A stretch of 64,000 nt of DNA from Pseudomonas triclosanedens (GCF_026686735.1 NZ_CP113432.1:1674001-1738000), one strand, 5' to 3'; numbered from the stretch's first letter, positions 15,800 to 26,128 are shown. The notes: generated from the sequence alone by a model not told the origin. Program-made: numbers and translations.

Positions 15800-17488
15800 A
15801 TGCAACCTGATTTCTGGAACGACAAACGCCCGGCCGGTGTGCCCAGTGACATCGATCTGGCGGCCTACAAGTCCGTGGTGGAAGTGTTCGAGCGCTCCTG
15901 CAAGAAGTTCGCCGACCGTCCGGCGTTCAGTAACCTGGGTGTGACCCTGACATATGCCGAGCTGGACCGCCTGTCCGCAGCCTTCGGCGCCTACCTGCAG
16001 AAGAACACCGACCTCAAGCCCGGCGACCGCATCGCCGTGCAGATGCCCAACATCCTGCAATATCCCATCGCTGTATTCGGTGCCCTGCGTGCCGGCCTCG
16101 TGGTGGTCAACACCAACCCGCTGTATACCGCTCGCGAGATGCGACACCAGTTCAAGGATTCCGGCGCCCGCGCGCTGGTCTACGTGAACCTGTTCGGCAA
16201 GCTGGTGCAGGAAGTGCTGCCCGACACCGGTATCGAATACCTGATCGAGGCGCGCATGGGTGACATGCTGCCGTCGCTCAAGGGCCTGCTGGTCAACACC
16301 GTCGTCAAGCACGTCAAGAAAATGGTGCCCGACTACAGCCTGCCCCAGGCGGTATCGTTCAAGGATGTCCTGGGCAAGGGCCGTGGCCACGGGCTGCAGC
16401 CGGTCAAGGTCGGCCTGGAAGACATCGCGGTGCTGCAGTACACCGGCGGTACCACCGGCGTGGCCAAGGGGGCCATGCTCACCCACGGCAACCTGGTCGC
16501 CAACATGCAGCAGGTCCATGCCTGTCTCCAGCAGCACGGTCCGGATGGCAAGCCACTGATGCAGGTGGGCAACGAGGTGATGATCGCGCCGCTGCCGCTC
16601 TACCACATCTATGCGTTCACCGCGAACTGCATGTGCATGATGGTCAACGGCAACCACAACGTACTGATCACCAACCCGCGCGACATCCCCGGCTTCATCA
16701 AGGAGCTGAAGAAGTGGCGCTTCTCTGCGCTGCTGGGCCTGAACACCCTGTTCGTTGCCTTGATGGACCGCCCGGAGTTCAAGGAACTCGACTTCTCCAA
16801 CCTCAAGGTCACCAACTCCGGCGGCACCGCCCTGGTCACCGCTACCGCCGAGCGCTGGAAGGCCATGACCGGTTGCTCAGTGGTCGAAGGCTACGGTCTC
16901 ACCGAAACCTCTCCGGTGGTGAGCACCAACCCCTACGGCGACAAGGCGCGCCTGGGGACAGTCGGTATTCCGGTGCCGGGCACCGCGCTGAAAGTGATCG
17001 ACGACGACGGCAACGACGTCGGCATTGGCGAGCGTGGCGAGCTGTGCGTGAAGGGGCCGCAGGTCATGAAAGGCTACTGGCAGCGCCCCGAAGCCACCGC
17101 CGAGGTGCTCGATGCCGAAGGCTGGCTTAAGACCGGGGACATCGCCGTGATCGACCCCGACGGCTTCGTCCGCATCGTCGACCGCAAGAAGGACCTGATC
17201 ATCGTCTCCGGCTTCAACGTCTACCCCAACGAGATCGAAGACGTGGTCATGGCTCACCCGAAAGTCGCCAACTGCGCTGCCGTCGGCGTACCGGACGAGA
17301 AGTCCGGCGAAGCCGTGAAACTGTTCGTGGTTGCCCGTGAAGGCGGCGTGACAGTCGAGGAGCTCAAGGCCTACTGCAAGGAAAACTTCACCGGCTACAA
17401 GGTGCCCAAGCATATCGTCCTGAAGGACGCCCTGCCGATGACTCCGGTGGGCAAGATCCTGCGCCGGGAGCTGCGCGAAACCGCCTGA
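15800..17488 (+). CDS. fadD2: Long-chain fatty acid-CoA ligase FadD2
   Basis: The 562-residue AMP-forming acyl-CoA synthetase activates exogenous fatty acids for beta-oxidation. The ATP/AMP P-loop YTGGTTGVAKG lies at 214-224, GYGLTETSP is the adenine-binding motif, KTGDI carries the ribose-binding Asp, and the FACS signature DRKKDLIIVSGFNVYPNEIE is complete. The C-terminal catalytic Lys lies in GKILRRELRE. The start ATG 15800 has GAGGAC upstream. It is paralogous to the next synthetase (18399); together they match the fadD2-fadD1 pair of P. aeruginosa. Its own strong terminator follows directly, so the two are separate transcription units. Confidence 0.93.
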   Translation: MQPDFWNDKRPAGVPSDIDLAAYKSVVEVFERSCKKFADRPAFSNLGVTLTYAELDRLSAAFGAYLQKNTDLKPGDRIAVQMPNILQYPIAVFGALRAGLVVVNTNPLYTAREMRHQFKDSGARALVYVNLFGKLVQEVLPDTGIEYLIEARMGDMLPSLKGLLVNTVVKHVKKMVPDYSLPQAVSFKDVLGKGRGHGLQPVKVGLEDIAVLQYTGGTTGVAKGAMLTHGNLVANMQQVHACLQQHGPDGKPLMQVGNEVMIAPLPLYHIYAFTANCMCMMVNGNHNVLITNPRDIPGFIKELKKWRFSALLGLNTLFVALMDRPEFKELDFSNLKVTNSGGTALVTATAERWKAMTGCSVVEGYGLTETSPVVSTNPYGDKARLGTVGIPVPGTALKVIDDDGNDVGIGERGELCVKGPQVMKGYWQRPEATAEVLDAEGWLKTGDIAVIDPDGFVRIVDRKKDLIIVSGFNVYPNEIEDVVMAHPKVANCAAVGVPDEKSGEAVKLFVVAREGGVTVEELKAYCKENFTGYKVPKHIVLKDALPMTPVGKILRRELRETA

Positions 17489-17497
17489 TGCGTGAGC

Positions 17498-17542
17498 GAA
17501 TGAAAAAGGGGGCTGATCCTGGATCAGCCCCCTTTTTCATTC
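17498..17542. terminator. Perfect 45-bp palindromic bidirectional terminator
   Basis: Two perfect 22-bp arms (17498-17519 and 17521-17542) around a single central T. In RNA the tip opens to a small loop, with A-tract and U-tract flanks on both strands. It ends fadD2 and protects against antisense reading. Confidence 0.93.
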
Positions 17543-17689
17543 ATGGCGCCGGCATTGAGAGGCGTGATCGTCGTCTGGCCCGCGCGACGCAGCAATCGAG
17601 GCGATGGAAGACTTCAGCCTATGGAATGAACAATCCCAGCCGGTGGCTGGGGATGGAGCGTTTGCGCTGATAGAGCCGAGCAGAGCTGG

Positions 17690-17938
17690 TCAGCCGCCAC
17701 AGGCGCCACTGCCGCATTGGCAGCAGCCATCCTTCTTGCGCAGGATTTCGTAGAGCTCGTCCTTGAGCTGCAGCTTCTGCTTCTTCAGCGCCTCGATGGT
17801 GTCGTGCGAGGCGGGGGTGATGCCGGCTTCCATGTTCTTGATCTCCTGGTCGAGATCATTGTGGCTATGGAAGAGCTTGGCGAAATGCGGGTCTTCGGTT
17901 TTCAGGCGGGTAATCTTTTCGCGGTATTCGGGAAACAT
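17690..17938 (-). CDS. YdcH/DUF465 family small coiled-coil protein with a Cys-rich tail
   Basis: The 82-residue protein starts MFPEYREKITRLK, typical of DUF465 (YdcH), and is essentially two helices (HFAKLFHSHNDLDQEI, then KKQKLQLKDELYEIL). Start ATG 17936-17938 follows AGGAGAA. The C-terminus is CCQCGSGACGG, with four Cys in eleven residues, which the short E. coli YdcH lacks; it could bind metal or form disulfides. The gene lies antisense between fadD2 and fadD1. Function of the family is unknown. Confidence 0.82.
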   Translation of the reverse strand: MFPEYREKITRLKTEDPHFAKLFHSHNDLDQEIKNMEAGITPASHDTIEALKKQKLQLKDELYEILRKKDGCCQCGSGACGG

Positions 17939-18398
17939 GAGGGTTCTCCTGGAGAGTGCAAAGGCACTCTGCGGGAATCGCGCCGGGCTGATGTTGAGGT
18001 GGATCATTGAAGTCTGCGTAGTGAAAGGACGCTGCGTGGAAATGTCTGAAATCGCCTGATCTGAACCTGACGATTCTGATTCACGCCAGGGGCTGGTCTG
18101 GCCGCAGTCCCCGGTCTTTTTTCCGGTTCCAGTCGTCGGAACTCGATCTTGTCAGACAATCCAACAAGCTTTCGGGCCCTCTACAATGGGCTTTTCCGAC
18201 GAGTTGAACGGAAATGACCGAGTGATGTGCTTTCGGTCATTTTTTTGACTGGCAAGGCCGTGTTTGGTGCTGGTCGGTGTTTCTCAAAGCTGCTACTCTC
18301 GGCCCGCTTTTCGCTCCCTGCCTTGGGGAAGGCGACACAAACACAACAACGAACCGCATACGCGGTAAAGATGAGCTGTTGCTTAGGAGTGGGCTTCC
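17939..18398. other. Intergenic region upstream of fadD1 containing an orphan terminator
   Basis: 460 bp without an evident protein gene. It holds the upstream region of the YdcH gene, a TACAAT hexamer at 18182-18187, and a strong plus-strand terminator at 18212-18246 that follows no plus-strand gene. The last 150 bp are the fadD1 leader, with TTAGGAG before the start. Confidence 0.5.
18212..18246 (+). terminator. Orphan intrinsic terminator (sRNA end or fadD1 attenuator)
   Basis: AAATGACCGA (18212-18221) pairs perfectly with TCGGTCATTT (18233-18242), followed by further T residues to 18246. The nearest plus-strand gene upstream, fadD2, already ends at its own palindromic terminator 670 bp earlier. 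The hairpin therefore ends either a small RNA starting within 17940-18200 or a prematurely stopped fadD1 leader. Confidence 0.8.
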
Positions 18399-20084
18399 AT
18401 GACCGACAATTTCTGGAAGGACAAATACCCAGCTGGTATCGCTGCCGAGATCAATGCTGACAAGTACCCGAACATCCTCGCGGTGCTTAAAGAGTCCTGC
18501 CAACGTTTTGCAAACAAGCCTGCTTTCAGCAACCTGGGCAAGACCCTGACCTACGGCGAGCTGTACACGCTCTCCGGGGATTTTGCGGCCTATCTGCAAC
18601 AGAACACCGATCTCAAGCCTGGCGACCGCATCGCCGTGCAACTGCCCAACGTGCTCCAGTACCCGGTCGTGGTCTTCGGCGCCATGCGTGCCGGCCTCGT
18701 CGTGGTCAACACCAACCCGCTGTATACCGCGCGGGAAATGGAACACCAGTTCAACGACTCCGGCGCCAAGGCGCTGGTGTGCCTGGCGAACATGGCGCAC
18801 CTGGCCGAGGAAGTGCTGCCCAAGACCGGCATTCGTACCGTCATCGTCACCGAAGTGGGTGACATGCTGCCGCCGCTCAAGCGCTTCATCGTCAACAGCG
18901 TGGTCAAGTACATCAAGAAGATGGTGCCGGCCTTCAACCTGCCGCAGGCGCAGAAGTTGACCGACGTGCTGGCCAAGGGCCGTGGCAAGGCGGTGGCGGA
19001 AGTCTCGCCCAAGGCCGACGACGTGGCTGTGCTGCAGTACACCGGCGGCACCACCGGCGTGGCCAAGGGCGCGATGCTGACGCACCGCAACCTGGTTGCC
19101 AACATGCTGCAGTGCAAGGAACTGATGGCTTCCAACCTGCAGGAAGGCTGCGAGATCCTCATCGCGCCGCTGCCGCTGTACCACATCTATGCCTTCACCT
19201 TCCATTGCATGGCGATGATGCTCACCGGTAACCACAATATCCTGGTGACCAACCCGCGCGACCTGCCGAGCATGGTCAAGGAGCTGTCGCAGTGGCAGTT
19301 CACCGGCTTCGTCGGCCTGAACACCCTGTTCGTCGCCCTGTGCAACAACGACGACTTCCGCAAGCTCGATTTCTCCGCGCTGAAGCTGACCCTGTCCGGT
19401 GGCATGGCGCTGCAACTGGCCAGCGCCGAGCGTTGGAAGGAAGTCACCGGCTGCTCCATCTGCGAAGGTTACGGCATGACCGAAACCAGCCCGGTGGTGT
19501 CGGTCAACCCGTTCCAGAACATCCAGATCGGCACCATTGGCATTCCGGTTCCGTCCACCCTGTGCAAGGTCATCAGCGATGACGGCCAGGACCTGCCGCT
19601 GGGCGAGCGTGGCGAGCTGTGCGTGAAGGGCCCGCAGGTGATGAAGGGCTACTGGCAGCGTCCGGAAGCCACTGACGAAATCCTCGACAAGGATGGCTGG
19701 CTGCGTACCGGCGACATCGCGATCATCCAGGAAGACGGCTATATGCGCATCGTCGACCGCAAGAAGGACATGATCCTGGTGTCGGGCTTCAACGTGTACC
19801 CGAACGAACTGGAAGACGTGCTCGCGACCCTGCCGGGCGTACTGCAATGTGCCGCCATCGGCATCCCGGACGAGAAGTCCGGCGAGGCGATCAAGGTCTT
19901 CGTGGTGTCCAAGCCGGGCGTCACCCTGACCAAGGAGCAGGTCATGCAGCACATGCACGACAACCTCACCGGCTACAAGCGTCCCAAGGCCGTGGAGTTC
20001 CGCGACAGCCTGCCGACTACCAACGTCGGCAAGATCCTCCGCCGCGAATTGCGCGATGAGGAACTCAAGAAACTCAAGGCTTGA
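18399..20084 (+). CDS. fadD1: Long-chain fatty acid-CoA ligase FadD1
   Basis: The 561-residue acyl-CoA synthetase has the complete set of motifs: YTGGTTGVAKGAMLTHRN, GYGMTETSPVVS, RTGDI, the FACS signature DRKKDMILVSGFNVYPNELE, and a C-terminal GKILRRELRD with the catalytic Lys. It is strongly similar to fadD2 and in the same orientation, a tandem duplication interrupted by the antisense YdcH gene. In P. aeruginosa FadD1 prefers long chains and FadD2 shorter ones; that division cannot be read from sequence here. TTAGGAG precedes ATG 18399, and a hairpin terminator follows at 20098. Confidence 0.94.
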   Translation: MTDNFWKDKYPAGIAAEINADKYPNILAVLKESCQRFANKPAFSNLGKTLTYGELYTLSGDFAAYLQQNTDLKPGDRIAVQLPNVLQYPVVVFGAMRAGLVVVNTNPLYTAREMEHQFNDSGAKALVCLANMAHLAEEVLPKTGIRTVIVTEVGDMLPPLKRFIVNSVVKYIKKMVPAFNLPQAQKLTDVLAKGRGKAVAEVSPKADDVAVLQYTGGTTGVAKGAMLTHRNLVANMLQCKELMASNLQEGCEILIAPLPLYHIYAFTFHCMAMMLTGNHNILVTNPRDLPSMVKELSQWQFTGFVGLNTLFVALCNNDDFRKLDFSALKLTLSGGMALQLASAERWKEVTGCSICEGYGMTETSPVVSVNPFQNIQIGTIGIPVPSTLCKVISDDGQDLPLGERGELCVKGPQVMKGYWQRPEATDEILDKDGWLRTGDIAIIQEDGYMRIVDRKKDMILVSGFNVYPNELEDVLATLPGVLQCAAIGIPDEKSGEAIKVFVVSKPGVTLTKEQVMQHMHDNLTGYKRPKAVEFRDSLPTTNVGKILRRELRDEELKKLKA

Positions 20085-20097
20085 GCCGATAAACAGG

Positions 20098-20122
20098 AAA
20101 CCCGCCGCAAGGCGGGTTTTTT
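20098..20122 (+). terminator. Intrinsic terminator of fadD1
   Basis: AAACCCGCC (20098-20106), GCAA loop, GGCGGGTTT and six T residues (20117-20122), 14 bp after the fadD1 stop. Confidence 0.93.
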
Positions 20123-20170
20123 GATGCCCGCACGATTGCGGCTGCCCCTGTCTGCTTGAGGTATCGCGCC

Positions 20171-21856
20171 TTGAACACTGCACTGCGACTTCGCGCCAAG
20201 GTCCTGCTCCTGGCCATCGTTCCGATCCTGCTCCTCACGATCCTGTTGTGTGCCATTGCCACGGTCGCGCTGAATCGCCTGTCGACCCAGCAGGAAGCGC
20301 AGATACGGGAAAACCTCACCCATGACCGCGAAGCGCAGTTGAAAAACTTTGTCGACGTTGCCCTTGCCGCTGTCGGGCCGGTCTACCAGGCGGCTGCCGA
20401 AGGCGATGCGCAGGCCCGTGAGCAGGGCGTCGCGATCCTCAAACGCCTCCAGTATGGCAACGGCGGCTACTTCTGGGGCTATGACAGCCGCGCGGTGCGT
20501 GTCTTCCAGGGCACCAGCGACGAGCGCCTGGGGGAGGACTTCAGCGGTTACCGCGACCCCAACGGCGTCTATGCGATCCGCGAACTGGTCGGGGCGGGGC
20601 AGAGCGGCAAGCACTACGTGCGCTACAGCTTCACGCTGCCGGGCGGCAACAGCATCGTGCCGAAGATCGGCTACGCCCATTACCTGCCGAAGTGGAACCT
20701 GGTGTTCGGCACCTCGCTCAATCTCGACGATGTCGAGCGCGAGGCGCAGCAGGCCGGCGATGCCTTCGAGTCGAAGATCAACGACCTGCTGCTGCTCATG
20801 GGCGGTTCCGCGCTGGCGCTGCTGGTGGTGATCGGCCTGCTGGCCGGGCTGTTCAGCCGGGCCATCGTGCAGCCCATCGTTGAAGTACGCGACAATCTCG
20901 ATGACATGGCTGCCGGCGACGGCAACCTGACCCACCGCCTGAGCCTCGCGCGGCAGGACGAACTGGGCGAGCTGGCCGGCTCGTTCAACCGCTTCGTCGA
21001 GAAGATCCACCTGCTGGTGCAGCAGGTGGCCGGTACTACCCAGCAACTGTCCGGGCTGGTCGGCGATGTTGCCCAGCAGGCGCAGCGCTCCGAGCGGGCG
21101 ATGGATGGCCAGCGGCACGAGACCGATCAGGTCGCCACCGCAATCAACGAGATGACCGCCGCGGCCCAGGAAGTGGCGCGCAGCGCCCAGCAGGCTGCCG
21201 ATGCGGCACAGCAGACCGATCGCGAAGGCCAGGCGGCCAAGCGTGAAGTGGACCTGTGCGTGGCGCAGATCAACGAACTGGTGGGCGAGGTGCGCAGCAG
21301 CAGCGAATCCCTCGACACCTTGCGCCAGGACGTGCAGGGCATTGTCGGTGTGCTGGAGGTGATCCGCTCCATCGCCGAACAAACCAACCTGCTGGCGCTC
21401 AACGCCGCTATCGAGGCTGCGCGGGCGGGGGAGGCCGGCCGTGGCTTTGCCGTGGTGGCTGACGAGGTTCGCGCGCTGGCCAGCCGTACCCAGCAGAGCA
21501 CTGGTGAAATCCAGCAGATGATCGACCGTCTGCAAGGCACTACCGCCGGCTCGGTGAATGCCATGCTGCGCGCCAGCCAGATGGCCGAGCGTACCCGTGG
21601 CCAGGCCGATCAGGCCGGACAGTCGCTGGACGCCATTGCCCGGTTGATCGGCACCATCAACTCGATGAACGCTCAGATCGCCAGTGCCGCCGAGGAACAG
21701 ACCGCCGTGGCCGAGGAAATCAACCGCAGCGTGCACCAGATCGCCGGTGGTGTGGACAGCGTGGCGGAAGACGCCGCGAAGGGCGCCCGTACGGCAACCG
21801 AACTCAATGGCCTGGGAGAGCGCCTGCGCCAGTTGGTGGGCCAGTTCCGCATCTGA
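20171..21856 (+). CDS. Methyl-accepting chemotaxis protein with a single Cache (sCache_2) sensor
   Basis: The 561-residue transducer has TM1 at about 10-34, a periplasmic sCache_2 domain at about 38-200 ([25 protein letters not shown] pattern), TM2 at 206-228, HAMP at about 229-283, and a long coiled coil with the conserved hairpin tip [19 protein letters not shown]. sCache_2 receptors bind small organic acids and amines. There is no C-terminal CheR pentapeptide (it ends LVGQFRI). The start is taken as TTG 20171, eight bases after GAGGT; another in-frame TTG lies five codons upstream. No partner chemotaxis genes are adjacent. Ligand unknown. Confidence 0.9.
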   Translation: MNTALRLRAKVLLLAIVPILLLTILLCAIATVALNRLSTQQEAQIRENLTHDREAQLKNFVDVALAAVGPVYQAAAEGDAQAREQGVAILKRLQYGNGGYFWGYDSRAVRVFQGTSDERLGEDFSGYRDPNGVYAIRELVGAGQSGKHYVRYSFTLPGGNSIVPKIGYAHYLPKWNLVFGTSLNLDDVEREAQQAGDAFESKINDLLLLMGGSALALLVVIGLLAGLFSRAIVQPIVEVRDNLDDMAAGDGNLTHRLSLARQDELGELAGSFNRFVEKIHLLVQQVAGTTQQLSGLVGDVAQQAQRSERAMDGQRHETDQVATAINEMTAAAQEVARSAQQAADAAQQTDREGQAAKREVDLCVAQINELVGEVRSSSESLDTLRQDVQGIVGVLEVIRSIAEQTNLLALNAAIEAARAGEAGRGFAVVADEVRALASRTQQSTGEIQQMIDRLQGTTAGSVNAMLRASQMAERTRGQADQAGQSLDAIARLIGTINSMNAQIASAAEEQTAVAEEINRSVHQIAGGVDSVAEDAAKGARTATELNGLGERLRQLVGQFRI

Positions 21857-22108
21857 GCGGCTGCCATCGGGTGGCATTGATGGCGGGTCGGGACGGTTCA
21901 TTCAGCGTATCTGAACTTCGCGTCCCGATCCGTTATCTCTGGGGCTGGCGCAGGCTCGCCGCCCTCTGCGTTCGTGGTCGCTCAGTAATCGGCATGGCGG
22001 CCCGTGCCGGTCTTTTGCGACAATTCGCGGATTGTCGCCATGACAGCCCATTCCAGGGACCGGCTCCGCACTAGCTCGCGCCGCTCCCGCCTGATGCCCG
22101 CGAAGCCG

Positions 22109-25100
22109 ATGACCACAGACAGCACGCCGACTCCCGAACAGCTCCTGCAGCGCATGGATCACGCACTGATCCGCGACCGCCATCGCCTGCGCCGGCAGCT
22201 CCATGAACTGCGCAAGCACCCTGACGAAGCCAAGCTCGCCCAGTGGGCCGAGCGCTTCCAGGCATCCTGTGCCAAGGTCGAGGCGCGCCGTGCGAGCATT
22301 CCCGCGATCCGCTACGACGACAGCCTGCCGATCGCCGCCAAGCGCGACGAGATCAAGGCCGCGCTGGAAAAGAGCCAGGTGGTGGTGGTCGCCGGCGAGA
22401 CCGGCTCGGGCAAGACCACGCAGTTGCCGAAGATCTGCCTGGAACTGGGCCGCGGCGTCCACGGCCTGATCGGCCACACCCAGCCGCGCCGTCTCGCTGC
22501 CCGCAGCGTCGCCACCCGCGTCGCCGAGGAAGTCGGCACGCCGCTGGGCTCGCTGGTCGGCTACCAGGTGCGCTTCGAGGACCAGAGCGACGACAGCACA
22601 CTGATCAAGCTGATGACCGATGGCATCCTGCTGGCCGAAACCCAGCACGATCGCTACCTGGAGCGCTACGACACGATCATCGTCGACGAAGCCCACGAGC
22701 GCAGCCTGAACATCGACTTCCTCCTCGGTTTCCTCAAGACGCTGTTGCCGCGCCGCCCGGACCTCAAGCTGATCATCACCTCGGCGACCATCGACCTGGA
22801 GCGTTTCTCGAAGCATTTCGGCAATGCGCCCATCGTCGAGGTGTCCGGCCGTACCTACCCGGTGGAAACCTGGTACCGCCCGCTGGCGGCGGAAGTGGAC
22901 GAGGACGGTGAAGCGCTGTTCGACGACCTCTCCGTGGACCAGGGCATCCTCCGCGCGCTGGACGAGATCGCCGCACACGAGCGCGAAGTCGGCAAGCGTC
23001 CTGGCGACGTGCTGGTGTTCCTCCCGGGCGAACGTGAAATCCGCGATGCCGCCGATATGCTGCGTAAGGCCAACCTGCGCCACACCGAAGTGCTGCCACT
23101 GTATGCACGCCTGACTCCGGCCGAGCAGCAGAAAATCTTCGCGCCCATGCCGGGCCGCAAGATTGTGCTCGCCACCAACGTCGCGGAAACCTCGCTCACC
23201 GTACCCGGCATCCGCTACGTGATCGACAGCGGCACTGCCCGCATCAGCCGCTACAGCTACCGCGCCAAGGTCCAGCGCCTGCCCATCGAGGCCATTTCGC
23301 AAGCCAGCGCCAACCAGCGCAAGGGCCGTTGCGGCCGGGTCGAGCCGGGCATCTGCGTGCGCCTGTACAGCGAGGAGGACTTCAACGGCCGCCCGGCCTT
23401 CACCGATCCGGAAATCCTGCGCACCAACCTCGCGGCGGTGATCCTGCAGATGCTCCACCTGCGCCTGGGCGACATCGAGGCCTTCCCCTTCATCGAGCCG
23501 CCGGATGGCAAGGCAATCAACGACGGTTTCACCCTGCTGCAGGAGCTCTCTGCGGTAAACCGCGAAGGCCAGCTCACGCCGCTGGGCCGGCAACTGGCGC
23601 GCCTGCCTATCGACCCGCGCCTGGGCCGCATGCTGCTGGAAGCGGCGCAACTGGGCAGCCTGCCGGAAGTGCTTACCGTGGCCAGCGCATTGTCGGTGCA
23701 GGACCCGCGCGAGCGGCCGATGGATCGCCAGCAGGCTGCCGACCAGGCCCACGCGCAGTGGAAGGACCCGGACTCGGACTTTGCCGCGTTGATCAACCTC
23801 TGGCGCGGTTTCGAGGAACAGCGTCAGGCGCTGGGCTCCAACCCGCTGCGCAACTGGTGCCGGAAGAATTTCCTGAATTACCTCCGTCTGCGCGAGTGGC
23901 GCGATGCGCACCGCCAACTGACGCTGATCTGCCGCGAATTGCAGTTGCCCTTCGGCAGCAAGGCAGAAGGTGCCGCGCGCAAGAGCGAGCCCGCCCGCGA
24001 ACAGGCCAGGGCACACGACAATCGCGGCCGCCAGCCAGTCGCCAGGGCGGATGAACCGAAGGCCCGCGACATCGACTACGCCGCCGTGCACAAGGCGATC
24101 CTCTCCGGCCTGCTGAGCCAGATCGGCCAGAAGGCGGAAGAGGGCGACTACCTCGGTGCGCGTCAGCGGCGTTTCTGGATTCACCCCTCCAGCGTGATCG
24201 GCCGCAAGAAGCCGCAGTGGATAATGGCCGCCGAACTGGTGGAGACCACCAAGCTGTTCGCCCGCATGGTTGCGAAGATCGAGCCGGACTGGCTGGAGCC
24301 GCTGGCCGGGCACCTGGTGAAGAAGAACTACCTGGAGCCGCACTGGGAGAAGCGCCGTGGCCAGGTGGTGGCCTACGAGCAGGTCACTCTCTACGGCCTG
24401 ATCATCATCGGTCGTCGCGCCGTGCACTACGGGCCGATCGACCCGCCGGTAGCGCGCGAGATGTTCATCCGCGAGGCGCTGGTGCGCGGCGAGATCAACA
24501 GCCGCGCCAAGTGCCTGTCTGCCAACCGCCAGTTGCTGGAAAAGCTCGACGAGCTGGAAGCCAAGGCCCGTCGTCGCGACATTCTCGCTGACGAGGAAAC
24601 CCTGTTCGCCTACTACGACGAGCGTCTGCCGGCAGACATCTACCAGTCCGCCAGCTTCGAGAAGTGGTACGAGCGCGAGCACAAGCAGCAGCCGAACCTG
24701 CTGATCATGCGGGAGGAAGACGTCCTTGCCCGTGACGCCAGCGAAGTCACCGCCGGCCTCTACCCGGACCGCCTGCGCCTGGGTGAGTTGCAACTGCCGC
24801 TGTCCTATCACTTCGAACCCGGCCACGCACGTGACGGCGTGACCGTGCGTGTGCCGGCGCCGCTGCTGCCGCAACTGCCTGCCGAGCGCCTGGAGTGGCT
24901 GGTGCCGGGCCTGCTGGAGGCCAAGTGCATCGAGCTGGTGCGCAGCCTGCCCAAGGCGATCCGCAAGAACTTCGTACCGGTGCCTGACTTCGTACGTGCT
25001 GCACTGGGCAAGATGGTCTTTGCCGAAGGTGCGTTGTCCGAGTCCCTTGGCCGTGAGTTGCAGCGCATGACCGGTAGCCGCGTACCTGAAGAGGCCTGGG

Positions 25101-26128
25101 CGGAAGCCGAGACTCAGGTGGAAAGCCACCTGCGGATGAACATCGAAGTGGTCGACGCCCGTGGCAAGTTCCTCGGCGAAGGCCGTGACCTCGCCGAGTT
25201 GACTGCGCGCTTCGCCGAGGCCAGTCAGGCCGCACTGGCGATCCCGCAGGCGGACAAGCCGCAGAAGCCGGTGGAAGCCAAGGGCTTTGGCGAGGTGGCG
25301 GAGAAGGTCCAGCAGAAGGTCGCGGGGTTGTCGATGACGGTCTACCCGGCACTGGTGGAAGAGGCCGGTGTGGTGAAGGAAAGCCGCTTCCCGACCCAGG
25401 CCGAAGCCGACTATCAGCATCGCCGCGCGCTGCAGCGCCTGTTGCTGCAACAGCTCGCCGAACCCGCCAAATTCCTGCGCAGCAAGCTGCCGGGGCAGAC
25501 CGACATGGGCCTGCTCTACCGCGAGCTGGGCCGCGTCGAATCGTTGGTGGAAGACATTCTGCTGGCCAGCCTGGACAGCGCCATTCTCGACGGCGAAAGC
25601 AACCTGCCACGCGATGGTGCCGGGCTCGCCTCCCTGGCGGAGAAGAAACGCGGTGCCTGGACCGAACACGCCGAGCGCATCGCCCGTCTGACCCTGGAAA
25701 TCCTCAAGCTCTGGCACGGCTTGCAGAAGCGCTTCAAGGGCAAGGTTGACCTCGCCATGACGGTGCCGCTGAACGACGTGAAGGGGCAACTGGCCAAGCT
25801 GGTCTACCCCGGCTTCGTGCGCGACACGCCGCTGGAGTGGCTGAAGGAATACCCGCGCTACCTGAAGGCGGTCGAGCAGCGCCTGGACAAGGTGGCAGGG
25901 CAGGTCCAGCGCGACCGCGTGTGGAGCGGCGAGATGGCCGGCTACTGGGAGCAGTATTCGGCACGCCTGGCCAAGCACGCCCAGGAAGGCAAGCGCGACC
26001 CGGAGCTGACGCTGTATCGCTGGATGCTGGAGGAGTACCGCGTGTCGCTGTTCGCCCAGCAACTGGGGACGAAGGTGCCGGTGTCGGACAAGCGCCTGAG
26101 CAAGCAGTGGAGCCAGGTCGAGGCCTGA
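22109..26128 (+). CDS. hrpA: ATP-dependent RNA helicase HrpA
   Basis: The 1339-residue DEAH-box helicase resembles E. coli HrpA (1300 residues). Motif I GETGSGKTTQ is at 96-105, then TQPRRLAARS, the DEAH box in VDEAHERSLNIDF, SATID, ATNVAETSLTVPG and QRKGRCGR. HA2 and OB-fold regions follow, then the long HrpA-specific C-terminus (DUF3418). HrpA processes fimbrial mRNA in E. coli and rescues stalled ribosomes. Three in-frame ATGs (22040, 22094, 22109) are possible; 22109 (MTTDSTPTPEQLL) is chosen because family similarity starts there, though no start has a strong Shine-Dalgarno sequence. Monocistronic. Confidence 0.93.
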   Translation: MTTDSTPTPEQLLQRMDHALIRDRHRLRRQLHELRKHPDEAKLAQWAERFQASCAKVEARRASIPAIRYDDSLPIAAKRDEIKAALEKSQVVVVAGETGSGKTTQLPKICLELGRGVHGLIGHTQPRRLAARSVATRVAEEVGTPLGSLVGYQVRFEDQSDDSTLIKLMTDGILLAETQHDRYLERYDTIIVDEAHERSLNIDFLLGFLKTLLPRRPDLKLIITSATIDLERFSKHFGNAPIVEVSGRTYPVETWYRPLAAEVDEDGEALFDDLSVDQGILRALDEIAAHEREVGKRPGDVLVFLPGEREIRDAADMLRKANLRHTEVLPLYARLTPAEQQKIFAPMPGRKIVLATNVAETSLTVPGIRYVIDSGTARISRYSYRAKVQRLPIEAISQASANQRKGRCGRVEPGICVRLYSEEDFNGRPAFTDPEILRTNLAAVILQMLHLRLGDIEAFPFIEPPDGKAINDGFTLLQELSAVNREGQLTPLGRQLARLPIDPRLGRMLLEAAQLGSLPEVLTVASALSVQDPRERPMDRQQAADQAHAQWKDPDSDFAALINLWRGFEEQRQALGSNPLRNWCRKNFLNYLRLREWRDAHRQLTLICRELQLPFGSKAEGAARKSEPAREQARAHDNRGRQPVARADEPKARDIDYAAVHKAILSGLLSQIGQKAEEGDYLGARQRRFWIHPSSVIGRKKPQWIMAAELVETTKLFARMVAKIEPDWLEPLAGHLVKKNYLEPHWEKRRGQVVAYEQVTLYGLIIIGRRAVHYGPIDPPVAREMFIREALVRGEINSRAKCLSANRQLLEKLDELEAKARRRDILADEETLFAYYDERLPADIYQSASFEKWYEREHKQQPNLLIMREEDVLARDASEVTAGLYPDRLRLGELQLPLSYHFEPGHARDGVTVRVPAPLLPQLPAERLEWLVPGLLEAKCIELVRSLPKAIRKNFVPVPDFVRAALGKMVFAEGALSESLGRELQRMTGSRVPEEAWAEAETQVESHLRMNIEVVDARGKFLGEGRDLAELTARFAEASQAALAIPQADKPQKPVEAKGFGEVAEKVQQKVAGLSMTVYPALVEEAGVVKESRFPTQAEADYQHRRALQRLLLQQLAEPAKFLRSKLPGQTDMGLLYRELGRVESLVEDILLASLDSAILDGESNLPRDGAGLASLAEKKRGAWTEHAERIARLTLEILKLWHGLQKRFKGKVDLAMTVPLNDVKGQLAKLVYPGFVRDTPLEWLKEYPRYLKAVEQRLDKVAGQVQRDRVWSGEMAGYWEQYSARLAKHAQEGKRDPELTLYRWMLEEYRVSLFAQQLGTKVPVSDKRLSKQWSQVEA

